From: Rhodobiaceae bacterium
Lineage (GTDB): Bacteria; Pseudomonadota; Alphaproteobacteria; Parvibaculales; Parvibaculaceae
NCBI GenBank assembly: GCA_002746275.1
Contig: NVWR01000002.1
Coordinates: 453,997-484,912 of the forward strand
Direction of reading: 5' to 3'
Length of the DNA: 30,916 bases
Shown: positions 1 through 8,185 of the stretch, piece after piece
Position numbering within the stretch: position 1 is the first letter of the stretch
Layout: every line of letters begins with the position of its first letter
The notes under the pieces: model-generated
The model's database searches: none
The model's input: the letters and a program-made list of their open reading frames with translations, nothing else
Told to the model about the DNA's origin: nothing
Position numbers and translations under genes: made by a program

Positions 1-657
1 GACACCAATATTTGCCCAGACCATAGGTGAAGGCAAAAACGCCTCGCGTAGTTCGGCACCTGGCGTTTGAAGTTTCGACGTGTCGACGGCGTTGATTTGA
101 GCAATGCCCCCTGTCCGGAAGAGCGCCTCCCCCCAACTGACGGCCTGATTACCCAATCGAACAGACATGGGCATATTAACGACGTCAAAATTGCCATAGA
201 GATATGCATCGTATAAATCGATCCCGCGCCCGGCCCGTCGCCGCGCGCCAGAACTGAGGTCTGTGCGTCGGGTGCTATCTGCGTCATTAGTTATTGCATC
301 GTAGAAATAACTGAAACGCGTGAAGGCACCGAAATTTCCCATAGACACATCAATGTCATGTATGGCGCGTATTGAGGCCGAATAGACATCTCCGCGACGG
401 AAGTTCAAATTTCCGTCATCGGTGTTCTCAGCGCCCACAGCAGCCTTGGTACCACCGTTGGATGCTGCTATGTAACGTGCATCGGGGTTCACCGTGCGAA
501 CACCGAAACCCGCGCTGATTGTTGTATCAACAGTGGCCGTGAGATCGCCCCAGGTAAATTCCGCGGCGTTTGCTGTTGTAGCCATGACGCTCGCAACTGC
601 GAGTGTGCTGACAGTAGGCCATAGTCGTCCCTTGATCGAATTTCGTTTCCGAAACAT
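1..657 (-). CDS. DUF1302 family outer-membrane protein (3' end outside window)
   Basis: The frame is open from an ATG at 657 to the left edge, giving 219 residues of an incomplete protein. A good Shine-Dalgarno (GGGAGG) precedes the ATG. Residues 1-32 are a signal peptide: basic start, hydrophobic core, cleavage after an ANA motif. The mature part carries DUF1302 hallmarks seen directly: IAASNGGTK, then TDDGNLNFRRGD, SYFYDAI, LYDAYLYGNFDV, RLGNQAVSWGE and a PGAELREAFLPSPMVWA-type block. DUF1302 proteins are about 550-650 residues, so some two thirds is missing. The family is predicted to form an outer-membrane barrel and often accompanies DUF1329 and catabolic genes for sterols, terpenoids or other hydrophobic compounds; this role is inferred, not proven. 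It follows the fucosidase gene on the same strand after a 118-base gap, so it may be co-transcribed or have its own promoter. Family assignment is firm; substrate is unknown. Confidence 0.88.
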   Translation of the reverse strand, partial: MFRKRNSIKGRLWPTVSTLAVASVMATTANAAEFTWGDLTATVDTTISAGFGVRTVNPDARYIAASNGGTKAAVGAENTDDGNLNFRRGDVYSASIRAIHDIDVSMGNFGAFTRFSYFYDAITNDADSTRRTDLSSGARRRAGRGIDLYDAYLYGNFDVVNMPMSVRLGNQAVSWGEALFRTGGIAQINAVDTSKLQTPGAELREAFLPSPMVWANIGV

Positions 658-775
658 TCGATTTCCTCCCAAAATTTATTGGTTAAATTGACCGAAAATT
701 TCTTGAGCAAATCGCAATGAAAACATCACCACAATTTGCCGTTTTTATGTACTCCCTCCCCCTTCTTCTATGAAT
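658..775 (-). promoter_or_regulatory. Leader and possible promoter of the DUF1302 gene
   Basis: This is the only sizeable gap inside the leftward fucose unit. On the minus strand it contains a purine-rich stretch just after the fucosidase stop, then TTGCTC and TTTAAC about 17 bases apart, a weak sigma-70-like pair, and the GGGAGG ribosome site of the next gene. No terminator hairpin is visible. The gap suggests that the outer-membrane gene can be expressed both from the operon and on its own, but the promoter match is poor. Confidence 0.3.
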
Positions 776-2251
776 TCACGCGTAAACCTCTAAGAGTTCA
801 AACGTCAAAGTGTGCGCTGGTTCTTCGTCTAAAGATTTCTCCATACGCAGCACACACGTAGATCCTTGCTGCTCCACCGTTACAGGTGAGCCATCGGGTG
901 CCTTACCGCTCTTCGCGGCAATTATTGTATCTTCAAGCCTGATTTCAGAGGATGCCGGTGTTCCTAGAACGATGACATTCAATGTGTCCCCTTTGGTCGT
1001 AAAGCGTACGTCCAGCCCGCACGTTGTTTTGGCGTCTGTCTGATGCCAAGGCCGCGCACCATAAATCGCGTGACCGTTCTTTTTCAGCCAGTTGCCGAAA
1101 AATTCCAACCGCTCCAATTGCGGCTCTGGAATAGACCCATCAACGCCACGCGGTCCGACATTCAGAAGGAGATTTCCATTTTTTGAAACCGCGTCAATGA
1201 ACCCCGTCAACAAATTCTCAGGAGTTTCGTAATCGTCGGGTGTGTCGTTTCGATTGAACCCGAATGAATGGCTCATCCCGCGCGTCGCTTCCCACTTCTT
1301 TTTTTGAAGTGTGTCGAAGCTCGTATATTCAGGTGTTCGAAAATCACTGTGTGGTATGCGGGGGGGAACCATCACCCCGCCCCCTTTTGACTTTTTGATC
1401 GACCTCTTGAGCGACCAGTCGAGCAACCATTGAGCGGGTTTTGTCCGCAGAACACGCGCATACCAAGCGGCATGCATCCAGCGGTCATTCACCAGGCCAT
1501 CGGGCACGGCATTATAGTAGTCAGCAAACAGGCCCAACAATGGCTTCAGGTTGCCTGGCCACGCTATATCGTTCCACAGGATTGACGGTTGGTAGCGGTC
1601 GACGAGTTCACGCACCTGCGCCATGGCATATGCCTCGTACTTACCACCCGGCACCGACCCCATGAACTGGGCCAAGGTCCGCAAAGGCTTCCGATTAAAC
1701 GTCCAGTCGATACCACCGGAGTAGTAAATACCAAACCGCAGGCCCGCAGCGCGTACGGCATCTGCCAATTCGCCAACAATATCGCGTTCTGTAAACCAAT
1801 CTTCTTCATTGGGGTTTGTGATGGCACTCGGCCACAGGCAGAAACCGTCATGATGTTTGGTTACGAGGACGACATATTGTGCGCCGGATTTTCGGAACAG
1901 TTCCGCCCATTCAGCTGGATCCCAATCTTTCAATCCGTCCAGAAATGGTTTCTTGAATGATTGATAGGGTGCGCCGTTGTAGGTTTTTTGATGATACTCG
2001 TAAGACTCAGTTCCTGGAACCTTGATCGCGTTTGCATACCATTCGGTATAGGGGGTTCGAGCCACTGCGGTGTCATACTTTTTGACGAACGTCTCGTGAA
2101 TGTTTCCATGCTTTTCTGCGAAGGCTGGAATGGCAAACATGCCCCAATGAATGAAAATTCCAAACTTTGCATCATCGAACCATTGTGGCAGCGCCCGCGC
2201 ATTCAGACTTTCCAAAGTTGGTTCAACTGTCGCTGTATTTGTGGCGTCCAT
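776..2251 (-). CDS. GH29 alpha-L-fucosidase, no signal peptide
   Basis: It hydrolyses terminal alpha-L-fucosyl bonds and releases L-fucose. The 491-residue protein has the GH29 barrel signatures: FGIFIHWG at 30-37, VTKHHDGFCLWPS around 130-142, FGIYYSGG at 173-180, and SILWNDIAWP around 223-232, where D228 aligns with the GH29 catalytic nucleophile. The acid/base residue is variable in this family and cannot be fixed by eye. I chose the ATG at 2251 because GGGAGG lies 9 bases upstream; the longer frame to 2329 lies wholly inside the preceding gene. The ATG starts one base after the stop of the FAH gene, so translation is probably coupled. The N-terminus is polar, with no signal peptide or lipobox, so the enzyme is probably cytoplasmic and its substrate would have to enter the cell still fucosylated. 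It feeds the fucose pathway encoded upstream in the same unit. Confidence 0.9.
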   Translation of the reverse strand: MDATNTATVEPTLESLNARALPQWFDDAKFGIFIHWGMFAIPAFAEKHGNIHETFVKKYDTAVARTPYTEWYANAIKVPGTESYEYHQKTYNGAPYQSFKKPFLDGLKDWDPAEWAELFRKSGAQYVVLVTKHHDGFCLWPSAITNPNEEDWFTERDIVGELADAVRAAGLRFGIYYSGGIDWTFNRKPLRTLAQFMGSVPGGKYEAYAMAQVRELVDRYQPSILWNDIAWPGNLKPLLGLFADYYNAVPDGLVNDRWMHAAWYARVLRTKPAQWLLDWSLKRSIKKSKGGGVMVPPRIPHSDFRTPEYTSFDTLQKKKWEATRGMSHSFGFNRNDTPDDYETPENLLTGFIDAVSKNGNLLLNVGPRGVDGSIPEPQLERLEFFGNWLKKNGHAIYGARPWHQTDAKTTCGLDVRFTTKGDTLNVIVLGTPASSEIRLEDTIIAAKSGKAPDGSPVTVEQQGSTCVLRMEKSLDEEPAHTLTFELLEVYA

Positions 2252-2252
2252 A

Positions 2253-3128
2253 TTAGCAAGCCTCCCGAGAGAGAGACATTTCGGCCTCCCATGGAATAGT
2301 TTTTTGATTTTGTTCGCCCAGCCCATCAATACCCAACCGCATCTGTTGGCCGTGCTTGAGATAGCGGGGCGGTTTCATGCCAAGCCCAACACCCGGCGGC
2401 GTGCCCGTCGATATGACATCACCGGGCTGCAAGCTCATGAACTGAGAAATGTAGCTCACAAGATAGGGCACCTTGAAAATCATCGTGCGGGTGTTGCCGT
2501 CCTGGACCCGAACACCATCAATCTCTAACCAGATGCCCAGCTTTTGGGGATCGGGCACCTCATCCGGCGTCACGAGATACGGGCCGATAGGCCCAAACGT
2601 GTCAGCGCTTTTTCCTTTGACCCATTGCCCCGAACGCTCCAGTTGAAACGCGCGTTCAGATAGGTCGTTGATGACACAATAACCGGCGATGTGATCGACC
2701 GCGTCAACCACGCTCAAATATGAACCGGCTTTTCCGATCACTACGCCCAGCTCAACTTCCCAATCTGTTTTGGTCGCCCCCTTGGGAACAATGATGTCAT
2801 CGTTAGGGCCACAGATGGCACTCGTCGCCTTAAAGAACAGCACGGGTTCGTCCGGAACTTCCATACCGGACTCGGCCGCGTGATCTGCATAATTGAGCCC
2901 GACGCAGATGAACTTTCCAACCCGTCCCACGCACGCGCCAAAACGGCTTTCCTTAGGTACCTCGGGGAGATTGGCCGGATCGGCGCGTTTCGCTTTTTCA
3001 AGAGCTGCAGCACCCAGCGTCTCAGCCGAAATGTCAGGTATGACCCCTGACAAATCACGCAGAACACCATTTTGGTCCACCATTCCCGGCTTCTCCTGAC
3101 CGGGCTCTCCCCATCGAAATAGTTTCAT
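2253..3128 (-). CDS. FAH-family 2,4-diketo-3-deoxy-L-fuconate hydrolase
   Basis: A 291-residue fumarylacetoacetate-hydrolase-family protein. Visible motifs are FICVGLNYADHAAESG around 73-88, FFKATSAICGPND around 98-110, and DWEVELGVVIGK around 122-133, in which E124 and E126 with D155 are the expected divalent metal ligands; STGTPPGVGLGM follows near the C-terminus. In the non-phosphorylative L-fucose pathway this family cleaves 2,4-diketo-3-deoxy-L-fuconate to pyruvate and L-lactate. That step is assigned from the neighbours, as FAH proteins act on many acylpyruvates. The ATG at 3128 is preferred over a GTG at 3137: an AAGGG ribosome site is suitably spaced from the ATG but too close to the GTG. 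It lies 12 bases after the SDR stop and abuts the fucosidase gene, consistent with one mRNA. Confidence 0.87.
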   Translation of the reverse strand: MKLFRWGEPGQEKPGMVDQNGVLRDLSGVIPDISAETLGAAALEKAKRADPANLPEVPKESRFGACVGRVGKFICVGLNYADHAAESGMEVPDEPVLFFKATSAICGPNDDIIVPKGATKTDWEVELGVVIGKAGSYLSVVDAVDHIAGYCVINDLSERAFQLERSGQWVKGKSADTFGPIGPYLVTPDEVPDPQKLGIWLEIDGVRVQDGNTRTMIFKVPYLVSYISQFMSLQPGDVISTGTPPGVGLGMKPPRYLKHGQQMRLGIDGLGEQNQKTIPWEAEMSLSREAC

Positions 3129-3140
3129 ATCGCGCACCCT

Positions 3141-3887
3141 TCACACATTGCTCCAGCCCCCATCAATGACCAAAGCGGCCCCCGTCATAAATGTCGCTTC
3201 GTCGCTTGCAAGAAACACAAGCGTCTCCGCCACTTCTTCCGCTGTACCAAGCCGCCCCATAGGCTGACGATCGATGAATGCACGCTTGGCGGTCTCATAA
3301 TCGCCCTGTGCCCGTAGGCGCTCGTCAAGAGACGGCGTTGCAACAGTCCCAGGACACACCGCGTTGCACCGGATACCGACATTTACAAAATCTGCTGCGA
3401 TGGACTTGGTCAGACCGATGACGGCGGCCTTCGTCATGCCGTAGGCAAACCGGTTAGGAACACCGATAATGGAAGAGGCAACGGATGCCATGTTGATGAT
3501 GTTGCCAGCCTTGCGCCGCACCATTCCAGGAAGAATGGCTCGCGCCATGCGATACATGGATTTTATATTGAGCTCGACAGAACGGTCGAAGCCATCTTCA
3601 TCGCAATCCAGCAAAGACCCGTGATGAACGTATCCTGCGCAATTGAAGAGGACGTCGACCTCTCGATCTTTCGCTATTTCTTCGATTGCCGCCCGGTCTG
3701 TCACATCAAGTTTTGCTGTCTCAATCTCTCCGACACCTTCTTTTCCGAGACCGCTTACCAGCGCTTCGTCAATGTCGGTCGCAAACACGCGAGCGCCTTC
3801 TCGCGCAAATGCGAGAGCGCTTGCACGGCCCATGCCCTGGCCCGCGGCCGTCACCAGTATTCTTTTTCCTTTAAGGCGATCTGACAT
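3141..3887 (-). CDS. SDR, probable 2-keto-3-deoxy-L-fuconate dehydrogenase
   Basis: A classical short-chain dehydrogenase of 248 residues, likely NAD-linked. The nucleotide-binding motif is TAAGQGMG at 13-20, acidic D38 follows strand 2 (favouring NAD), FNCAG is at 81-85, and the catalytic set includes S135, Y149 and K153. The sequence closely follows the vertebrate DHRS6/BDH2 pattern (LAFAREGA, FNCAGYVHHG, LDCDEDGF, TKAAVIGLTKS, CNAVCPGTV, GR-TAEE), a subgroup that in bacteria oxidises 2-keto-3-deoxy-L-fuconate to the 2,4-diketo acid. The downstream FAH hydrolase would consume that product. The gene begins 6 bases after the mutarotase stop and has only a weak GAG ribosome site, suggesting coupled translation. 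The family and NAD preference are clear; the exact substrate rests on the cluster. Confidence 0.86.
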   Translation of the reverse strand: MSDRLKGKRILVTAAGQGMGRASALAFAREGARVFATDIDEALVSGLGKEGVGEIETAKLDVTDRAAIEEIAKDREVDVLFNCAGYVHHGSLLDCDEDGFDRSVELNIKSMYRMARAILPGMVRRKAGNIINMASVASSIIGVPNRFAYGMTKAAVIGLTKSIAADFVNVGIRCNAVCPGTVATPSLDERLRAQGDYETAKRAFIDRQPMGRLGTAEEVAETLVFLASDEATFMTGAALVIDGGWSNV

Positions 3888-3893
3888 AGATAC

Positions 3894-4247
3894 TCAATTC
3901 AAATGAAAAATCTGTTCCATACGAACCCATTGTTCGTCTGGCTGGTGGCTACCGAGGGGGTCTTGGCAGGGATCTGTTAGAGCCCACCATTTGCGCGTTT
4001 TGGCATGGCCTTTCATGCGCTCCATATCGGCATCAAAATCGGTTCCGACATAATCCCAACAAGCGAACAAGAGATTCTCCGGTTCGCGTAAAAAGATGGT
4101 GTAGTTGCGAATGTTACATTCTGATATTTTTTGCAAGATTTCCGGCCAAGCATTTGCATGCAAGGTTTTGTATTCAGTTATTTTCTCCGGCCGAATGCCG
4201 ATTACCCATCCCATGCGTTCCAGCGATTTTGTTTTCTGTGTCTGCAT
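3894..4247 (-). CDS. RhaM-type sugar mutarotase (probable L-fucose mutarotase)
   Basis: A 117-residue protein of the L-rhamnose mutarotase family (DUF718). It shows MGWVIGIRPEKITEY, HANAWPEIL with the family histidine, ISECNIRNYTIFLREPENLLFACWDYVG, and the W-[AK]-LTDPCQDPL block. The family interconverts alpha and beta anomers of 6-deoxy-hexoses. Although databases would name it for rhamnose, it sits in a fucose cluster with no rhamnose isomerase or kinase, so L-fucose is the likelier substrate; it would supply the anomer used by the dehydrogenase. It starts 3 bases after the dehydratase stop with AGGA just upstream. It is a small cytoplasmic enzyme with no export signal. Confidence 0.83.
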   Translation of the reverse strand: MQTQKTKSLERMGWVIGIRPEKITEYKTLHANAWPEILQKISECNIRNYTIFLREPENLLFACWDYVGTDFDADMERMKGHAKTRKWWALTDPCQDPLGSHQPDEQWVRMEQIFHLN

Positions 4248-4250
4248 TTC

Positions 4251-5363
4251 CTAAGCCGCCCGCATGTCTATGCAGGACCCTGTGGCCCGGTGATTAATGG
4301 CCTGCCAGTCCCATTCGATGCCGAGCCCTGGCGCTTCCGGTGCGCGGGCCATCCCTGCTACAATTTCGAAATTGCTTTGTGTGATGTCATCCAACTGCGG
4401 GATATACTCCACCCAACGCCCGTTGGGGACGGCACAAGCAAGTGAGACGTGCAGCTCCATCAGAAAATGAGGGCAGACTGCAACGTTGAAAGCTTCCGCC
4501 AAATGCGCAACTTTCAGCCAGGGGGTGATGCCGCCAATACGAGCTGCATCTACCTGCACAATCGTGCAAGCGCCACGTTCCAAATATTCCCTGAATTGAC
4601 CAAGTGAATAGAGAGACTCACCGACGGCGATAGGCAATGAGGTGTGGGCTGTCAGTTGTTCGTGGCCCATCACATCATCGGCAGGCATCGGTTCTTCCAT
4701 CCAGGAAATGCCCAGCTGCTCCATCGGCGTTGCCCGGCGACGGGCTTCATCGCGCGAGAAAACCTGATTGCAGTCCGTCATAATCTCAAACTGCTCACCC
4801 ACAGTTTCGCGAACATATTCCAGTCGGGCCATATCCTCCGCAAGAAGTGGTTTGCCTATCTTCAACTTCGCACCAGCAAACCCTGCATCTTTGACAGCAC
4901 ACGCATCGTCTGCAATTTCTTCTTTGGACAGATGCAGCCATCCGCCCTCTGTAGAATAGGCCGGCACTTCCTTTTTCGCGCCGCCTGCCAGTTGATAGAG
5001 CGGCAGCGATAAGCGTTTTCCCCGTAAATCCCATAAAGCCGTATCAATGGCAGCCAACGCCAGGGCTGTGATCGGCCCTACCATGGTGGCGTGGGTGGAC
5101 ATTTTTAGGTCGAGCCAGATGGCTTCAATCTGATCGGTGGCACGGCCAATGAGCAGCGGAACAAGGTGATCGCGTAAGAGGGCGATGACAGAGCTTCCCC
5201 CTGTCCCAATCGTGTAGCTGTACCCCACACCGTTCGCGCCATCGGTATCCCAGATACGTAGGAGGATAGTTTCCTGGCATTCAAACCGTTGAATGGCGTC
5301 GGTGCGCACGGTCTTGGGTACCAGCGGTACGAGATGTAGATCTACGCGATCAATCGTCGTCAT
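4251..5363 (-). CDS. Mandelate-racemase-type sugar-acid dehydratase (enolase superfamily)
   Basis: A 370-residue enolase-superfamily protein whose active-site residues match mandelate racemase almost position for position: KxK at K166 and K168, metal ligands D197, E223 and E249, the D272-H299 dyad, and E319. Both acid-base catalysts are therefore present, as in racemases and acid-sugar dehydratases of the MR subgroup. In this setting it probably dehydrates an aldonate such as L-fuconate or a related 6-deoxy or pentonic acid. The nearby fucD encodes a canonical L-fuconate dehydratase of another subgroup, so this copy may be redundant or handle a second sugar acid; the sequence cannot decide. 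GGAGG sits 9 bases before the ATG at 5363. It lies 3 bases after the lactonase stop. Confidence 0.84.
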   Translation of the reverse strand: MTTIDRVDLHLVPLVPKTVRTDAIQRFECQETILLRIWDTDGANGVGYSYTIGTGGSSVIALLRDHLVPLLIGRATDQIEAIWLDLKMSTHATMVGPITALALAAIDTALWDLRGKRLSLPLYQLAGGAKKEVPAYSTEGGWLHLSKEEIADDACAVKDAGFAGAKLKIGKPLLAEDMARLEYVRETVGEQFEIMTDCNQVFSRDEARRRATPMEQLGISWMEEPMPADDVMGHEQLTAHTSLPIAVGESLYSLGQFREYLERGACTIVQVDAARIGGITPWLKVAHLAEAFNVAVCPHFLMELHVSLACAVPNGRWVEYIPQLDDITQSNFEIVAGMARAPEAPGLGIEWDWQAINHRATGSCIDMRAA

Positions 5364-5366
5364 TTA

Positions 5367-6248
5367 TTATGCCTCCACTTTCTGGTCTTCAGTCGAAGTG
5401 GAAAATAATGAAATGCCATATTTGGTCGCCGCCGTTCTTGAGAGAATTTTTTCCTGGGCATCTTTTGGTTTGTCCGCAAGCCAAGCATCAAACATCGCTA
5501 CCCATGCCCCGTAGTCAGCCCTCAAACCGAGGACCGGCCAATCGCTGCCCCACATCAGACGATCCGGGCCAAAGCAGGCATACAGATGATCCAGGTAGGG
5601 TCTGATTTCATTGAGGCCTGCGCCGGGCGCCGCTTCCGTCAACAGTCCGGACAATTTGCAGCTCACGTGGGGGTGGGCCGCGAGATCATCAATCATCGGT
5701 GCCCATTCCGAAAAGCCCCCGTCCCCATCCATGCCGTTGCGGATCGCAGGTTTGGCGCCGTGATCCACGACGATGGAGAGAGATTTGTATCGCTGTGCAA
5801 GTTCGAGTAGTGCTGACCATTGGGCAGGGCGAACGAGCGCTTCGAATACCAATTGATCTGAAATCAATCGCTCGTAGACCGGCCCATGAGAACTCCGGAT
5901 CAACCAATCGGGATCATCCAAATCCTGAGCCATAGGCCGAATACCCTTGAACAAAGGATCTTCTGTAAGAGTGGCGAGGTTATGGACTGCGTCGGCACTG
6001 TCCATATCTATCCAGCCGATGACGGCTTTGACAAAATCTGTTCGGCCGCCCAGTGACAGTAGTTTTTTTGTTTCTTCGTAAGATGGTGCCGCCTGAACGA
6101 GAACCGTATGGGCGATGTCATGCTCTAAAAGATGAGGGGCTAGATCTTCGGGTGCGAAATCGCGGTAGATAGCCCCTAGGTCTGGCGTCAGCCAGTCATA
6201 GAAGCCATCGCTGCGTTTCCAGAAATGCTGATGTGTGTCAATTCTCAT
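5367..6248 (-). CDS. Amidohydrolase-family L-fucono-lactonase
   Basis: A 293-residue member of amidohydrolase group 2 (COG3618). It opens with DTHQHFW, whose H6 and H8 form the HxH metal motif, continues with VIGWIDM, FKGIRPM, VVDHGAKP carrying a further histidine, CKLSGL, and GSDWPV with the catalytic aspartate. Members next to fucose or rhamnose genes hydrolyse the aldonolactone made by the sugar dehydrogenase, giving L-fuconate here. The start overlaps the stop of the aldo/keto reductase gene by four bases (ATGA), so translation is coupled to the enzyme that makes its substrate. Cytoplasmic. Family firm; lactone identity inferred from the cluster. Confidence 0.87.
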   Translation of the reverse strand: MRIDTHQHFWKRSDGFYDWLTPDLGAIYRDFAPEDLAPHLLEHDIAHTVLVQAAPSYEETKKLLSLGGRTDFVKAVIGWIDMDSADAVHNLATLTEDPLFKGIRPMAQDLDDPDWLIRSSHGPVYERLISDQLVFEALVRPAQWSALLELAQRYKSLSIVVDHGAKPAIRNGMDGDGGFSEWAPMIDDLAAHPHVSCKLSGLLTEAAPGAGLNEIRPYLDHLYACFGPDRLMWGSDWPVLGLRADYGAWVAMFDAWLADKPKDAQEKILSRTAATKYGISLFSTSTEDQKVEA

Positions 6249-7270
6249 GCGTGCACACCTATTGGTGTGGGCGCTTTTTCCGGGAGCAGCCCTGCTTTTT
6301 TGAGATCAATCCAAAACTCCAGTGCGATGGGAGCTTGGAAATTCTCCAGCGCCACGGCGACTTCACTAGGTGTCCCTAGACCCGCCACAATGCTTGCAAT
6401 ACCGGGATGCGCTGCAGGGAACTGCATTGCCGCCGCTGGCATTACAACGCCGTGCGTCAAGCAAACCTCATTGAGGGCTTGCACCCTGGCTTTCAACGAG
6501 GCTGGGGCTGCGCCGTAATCGTACTTGGCATCTGAGGCAGTGCCCGTTGCGAGAATACCGGAATTGAAAACACCCCCAAGGATGAGATCTATGTTGTTTT
6601 CAGCGCATCGATCAAAGAACCCATTGAGGGGTTCTTGTTCCAACAGTGTGTAGCGGCCAGCCAGAAGGAAACAGTCCCAGTCAGCGTGAGCCATTGCCAG
6701 ATCACAGACCTGCCATTCGTTTACACCGATCCCGATTGCTTTCACGGTGCCTTGCTCGCGCAACTCGATCATCGCCCGGAGTCCGCCAGACATGGCTTCT
6801 TCAAAAACCTTCTCATGCATCGCGCCGTGAGTTGCTTCGCCGATATCGTGCATCAAGAGAATATCTATAGAGGTGAGCTGCAGCCGCTCCAGACTTTCAT
6901 CCACTGACGCCAGCACGCCCTCGTATGAGTAATCATCGATAGGCTCGAGAGGATCTGCGTCGATGAAAAATTCCCGCTGAGGATGCCAACCAATATTTTT
7001 CGTAAGACGCCGTCCGACTTTCGTCGAAACTGCAAATTCTTCGCGCGGGTGCTGTTTAAGAAATTGTCCCAGACGACGTTCGCTCAGTCCGAACCCGTAA
7101 AGGGGGGCAGTATCGAAATAGCGGATGCCGCCCTGCCATGCTTTAGCCAACAGAGAGGTAGCATTCGTATCCGTGATGGCACGATAGAGATTGCCAAGAG
7201 GCGCACAACCGAGACCTAAGCTCGATACATTCGCGCCTGCTTCCCCGATCCTGTGCGACCCCAACGCCAT
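6245..7270 (-). CDS. Aldo/keto reductase, probable L-fucose 1-dehydrogenase
   Basis: A 341-residue aldo/keto reductase resembling D-threo-aldose 1-dehydrogenase (L-fucose/L-galactose dehydrogenase). It contains GLGCAPLGNLY near 19-29, YFDTAPLYGFGLSERRLG at 51-68 with catalytic D53 and Y58, K84 in VSTKVGR, and H141 in LLMHDIG, completing the AKR tetrad. It should oxidise the anomeric carbon of L-fucose with NAD(P) to the fuconolactone used by the next gene. It is first in the leftward unit: a strong promoter-like pair lies 37-65 bases upstream, with GGAG before the ATG. The four-base overlap with the lactonase gene shows operon organisation. Sugar specificity is inferred. Confidence 0.87.
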   Translation of the reverse strand: MALGSHRIGEAGANVSSLGLGCAPLGNLYRAITDTNATSLLAKAWQGGIRYFDTAPLYGFGLSERRLGQFLKQHPREEFAVSTKVGRRLTKNIGWHPQREFFIDADPLEPIDDYSYEGVLASVDESLERLQLTSIDILLMHDIGEATHGAMHEKVFEEAMSGGLRAMIELREQGTVKAIGIGVNEWQVCDLAMAHADWDCFLLAGRYTLLEQEPLNGFFDRCAENNIDLILGGVFNSGILATGTASDAKYDYGAAPASLKARVQALNEVCLTHGVVMPAAAMQFPAAHPGIASIVAGLGTPSEVAVALENFQAPIALEFWIDLKKAGLLPEKAPTPIGVHA

Positions 7271-7302
7271 CCCCCCACTCCGCTGTTTCCTACCACCGAA
7301 GC

Positions 7303-7337
7303 GTTTTATATATACTATCTAATTTCATATGTAAACC
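7303..7337 (-). promoter_or_regulatory. Operon promoter overlapping a candidate IclR operator
   Basis: Read on the minus strand, TTTACA (7335-7330) and TATATA (7312-7307) are separated by 17 bases, a near-consensus sigma-70 promoter driving the aldo/keto reductase and the genes after it. The same bases form an imperfect inverted repeat: GTTTTATAT at 7303-7311 against ATATGTAAAC at 7327-7336. A very similar element lies between iclR and fucD at 8186-8221. A regulator bound here would cover both promoter hexamers, so repression is the simplest model. Confidence 0.6.
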
Positions 7338-7345
7338 AACCTTCA

Positions 7346-8152
7346 CTAAGCCAATGCCGATGTAATCCGGCTCGCGGCATTTACCAAGTGTTTCGCGACG
7401 GCTTCTGGATCAATCGGATTGGTGACCAATTTGACGTAAGGCACCGTGAGGGCGGCAATGGCACCGCGGCCCACGCCTTCCAAAATCGGACAGGCGATGT
7501 CCCAAACGCCATCCATAACGCCGCTCGGTTCGATCAAACATTTTTGCTGCCGTATGTCTGCCAACCGCCCCTCCAGCGCATCCACATCCAACCAAGGATC
7601 ATCCACCTTAATGGCATCGATGGCCCGATTGCGGTTCGCCGCCGACATGAACGCCAAAAGACAGAGGCCGGAGCCTGTTTCCAGAAGAGACTGGCGATAC
7701 CCGACCCGCACCGTGACCCCAACCGGATCAGGGCATTCGACCCGCGTTATGACCGCAATCTGGTTCCCTGTGGGAACCGCAAGGTGACAGGCATACCTGG
7801 TTTCAGCCGCAAACAGCTCCATAATGGGCGTCGCGATAACCGCCAGTGACTTGTATTTGGGGCGACGCAAACCCAGCCGAAACAGCTTATTGGTAACCTG
7901 GTACTTTTCCCCATCATTGACGCGCTCCACATACCCACGTGTTTCGAGGACAGCGAGCATTCGGAATATCTCCCCCTTCGTCCGTCCAATATTGTCGGCT
8001 ATCTGGGCCAGGGTGTAGTCCTTCTCGGCGCGCGAGAGAAACTCAACGATATCGAGACCCTTTTCCAATGCCGGTGCGGAGTACCGTGGCCCCGCATCCA
8101 CAACGTCGGCAGTCTCCCGCACCGAAATTTCTTGCTCTTTAGGTCTCGTCAT
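7346..8152 (-). CDS. IclR-family transcriptional regulator of the fucose genes
   Basis: A 268-residue IclR protein. A winged helix-turn-helix at about 28-90 includes ALEKGLDIVEFL, YTLAQIADNIGRTKGEIFRMLAVLETRGYV and a wing with KYQVTNKLFRLG. The effector domain follows (about 100-265), with HLAVPTGNQIAVITRVECP, a loop with ETGSGLCLLAFMS, and CPILEGVGRGAIAALTVP. Such regulators bind a pathway metabolite, here perhaps fuconate or a keto-deoxy acid. GAGAGG lies before the ATG at 8152. The gene is divergent from fucD and directly upstream of the catabolic unit; the two flanking inverted motifs support control of both and of itself. Whether it represses or activates is not visible. Confidence 0.9.
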   Translation of the reverse strand: MTRPKEQEISVRETADVVDAGPRYSAPALEKGLDIVEFLSRAEKDYTLAQIADNIGRTKGEIFRMLAVLETRGYVERVNDGEKYQVTNKLFRLGLRRPKYKSLAVIATPIMELFAAETRYACHLAVPTGNQIAVITRVECPDPVGVTVRVGYRQSLLETGSGLCLLAFMSAANRNRAIDAIKVDDPWLDVDALEGRLADIRQQKCLIEPSGVMDGVWDIACPILEGVGRGAIAALTVPYVKLVTNPIDPEAVAKHLVNAASRITSALA

Positions 8153-8185
8153 GGGCCTCTCGTCATAATTTGCAGTTGAAGTTTT

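Noticed and set aside
741..750. A half-site-like GTTTTTATG in the gap before the DUF1302 gene, resembling the IclR motif.
   Set aside because: No mirrored arm is present at the right distance, and such T-rich words are common.
3894..4247. Reading the cluster as an L-rhamnose pathway because of the RhaM-type mutarotase.
   Set aside because: There is no rhamnose isomerase, kinase or aldolase, while fucosidase, fuconate dehydratase and the DHRS6-like dehydrogenase all point to fucose. A secondary role on other 6-deoxy sugars stays open.
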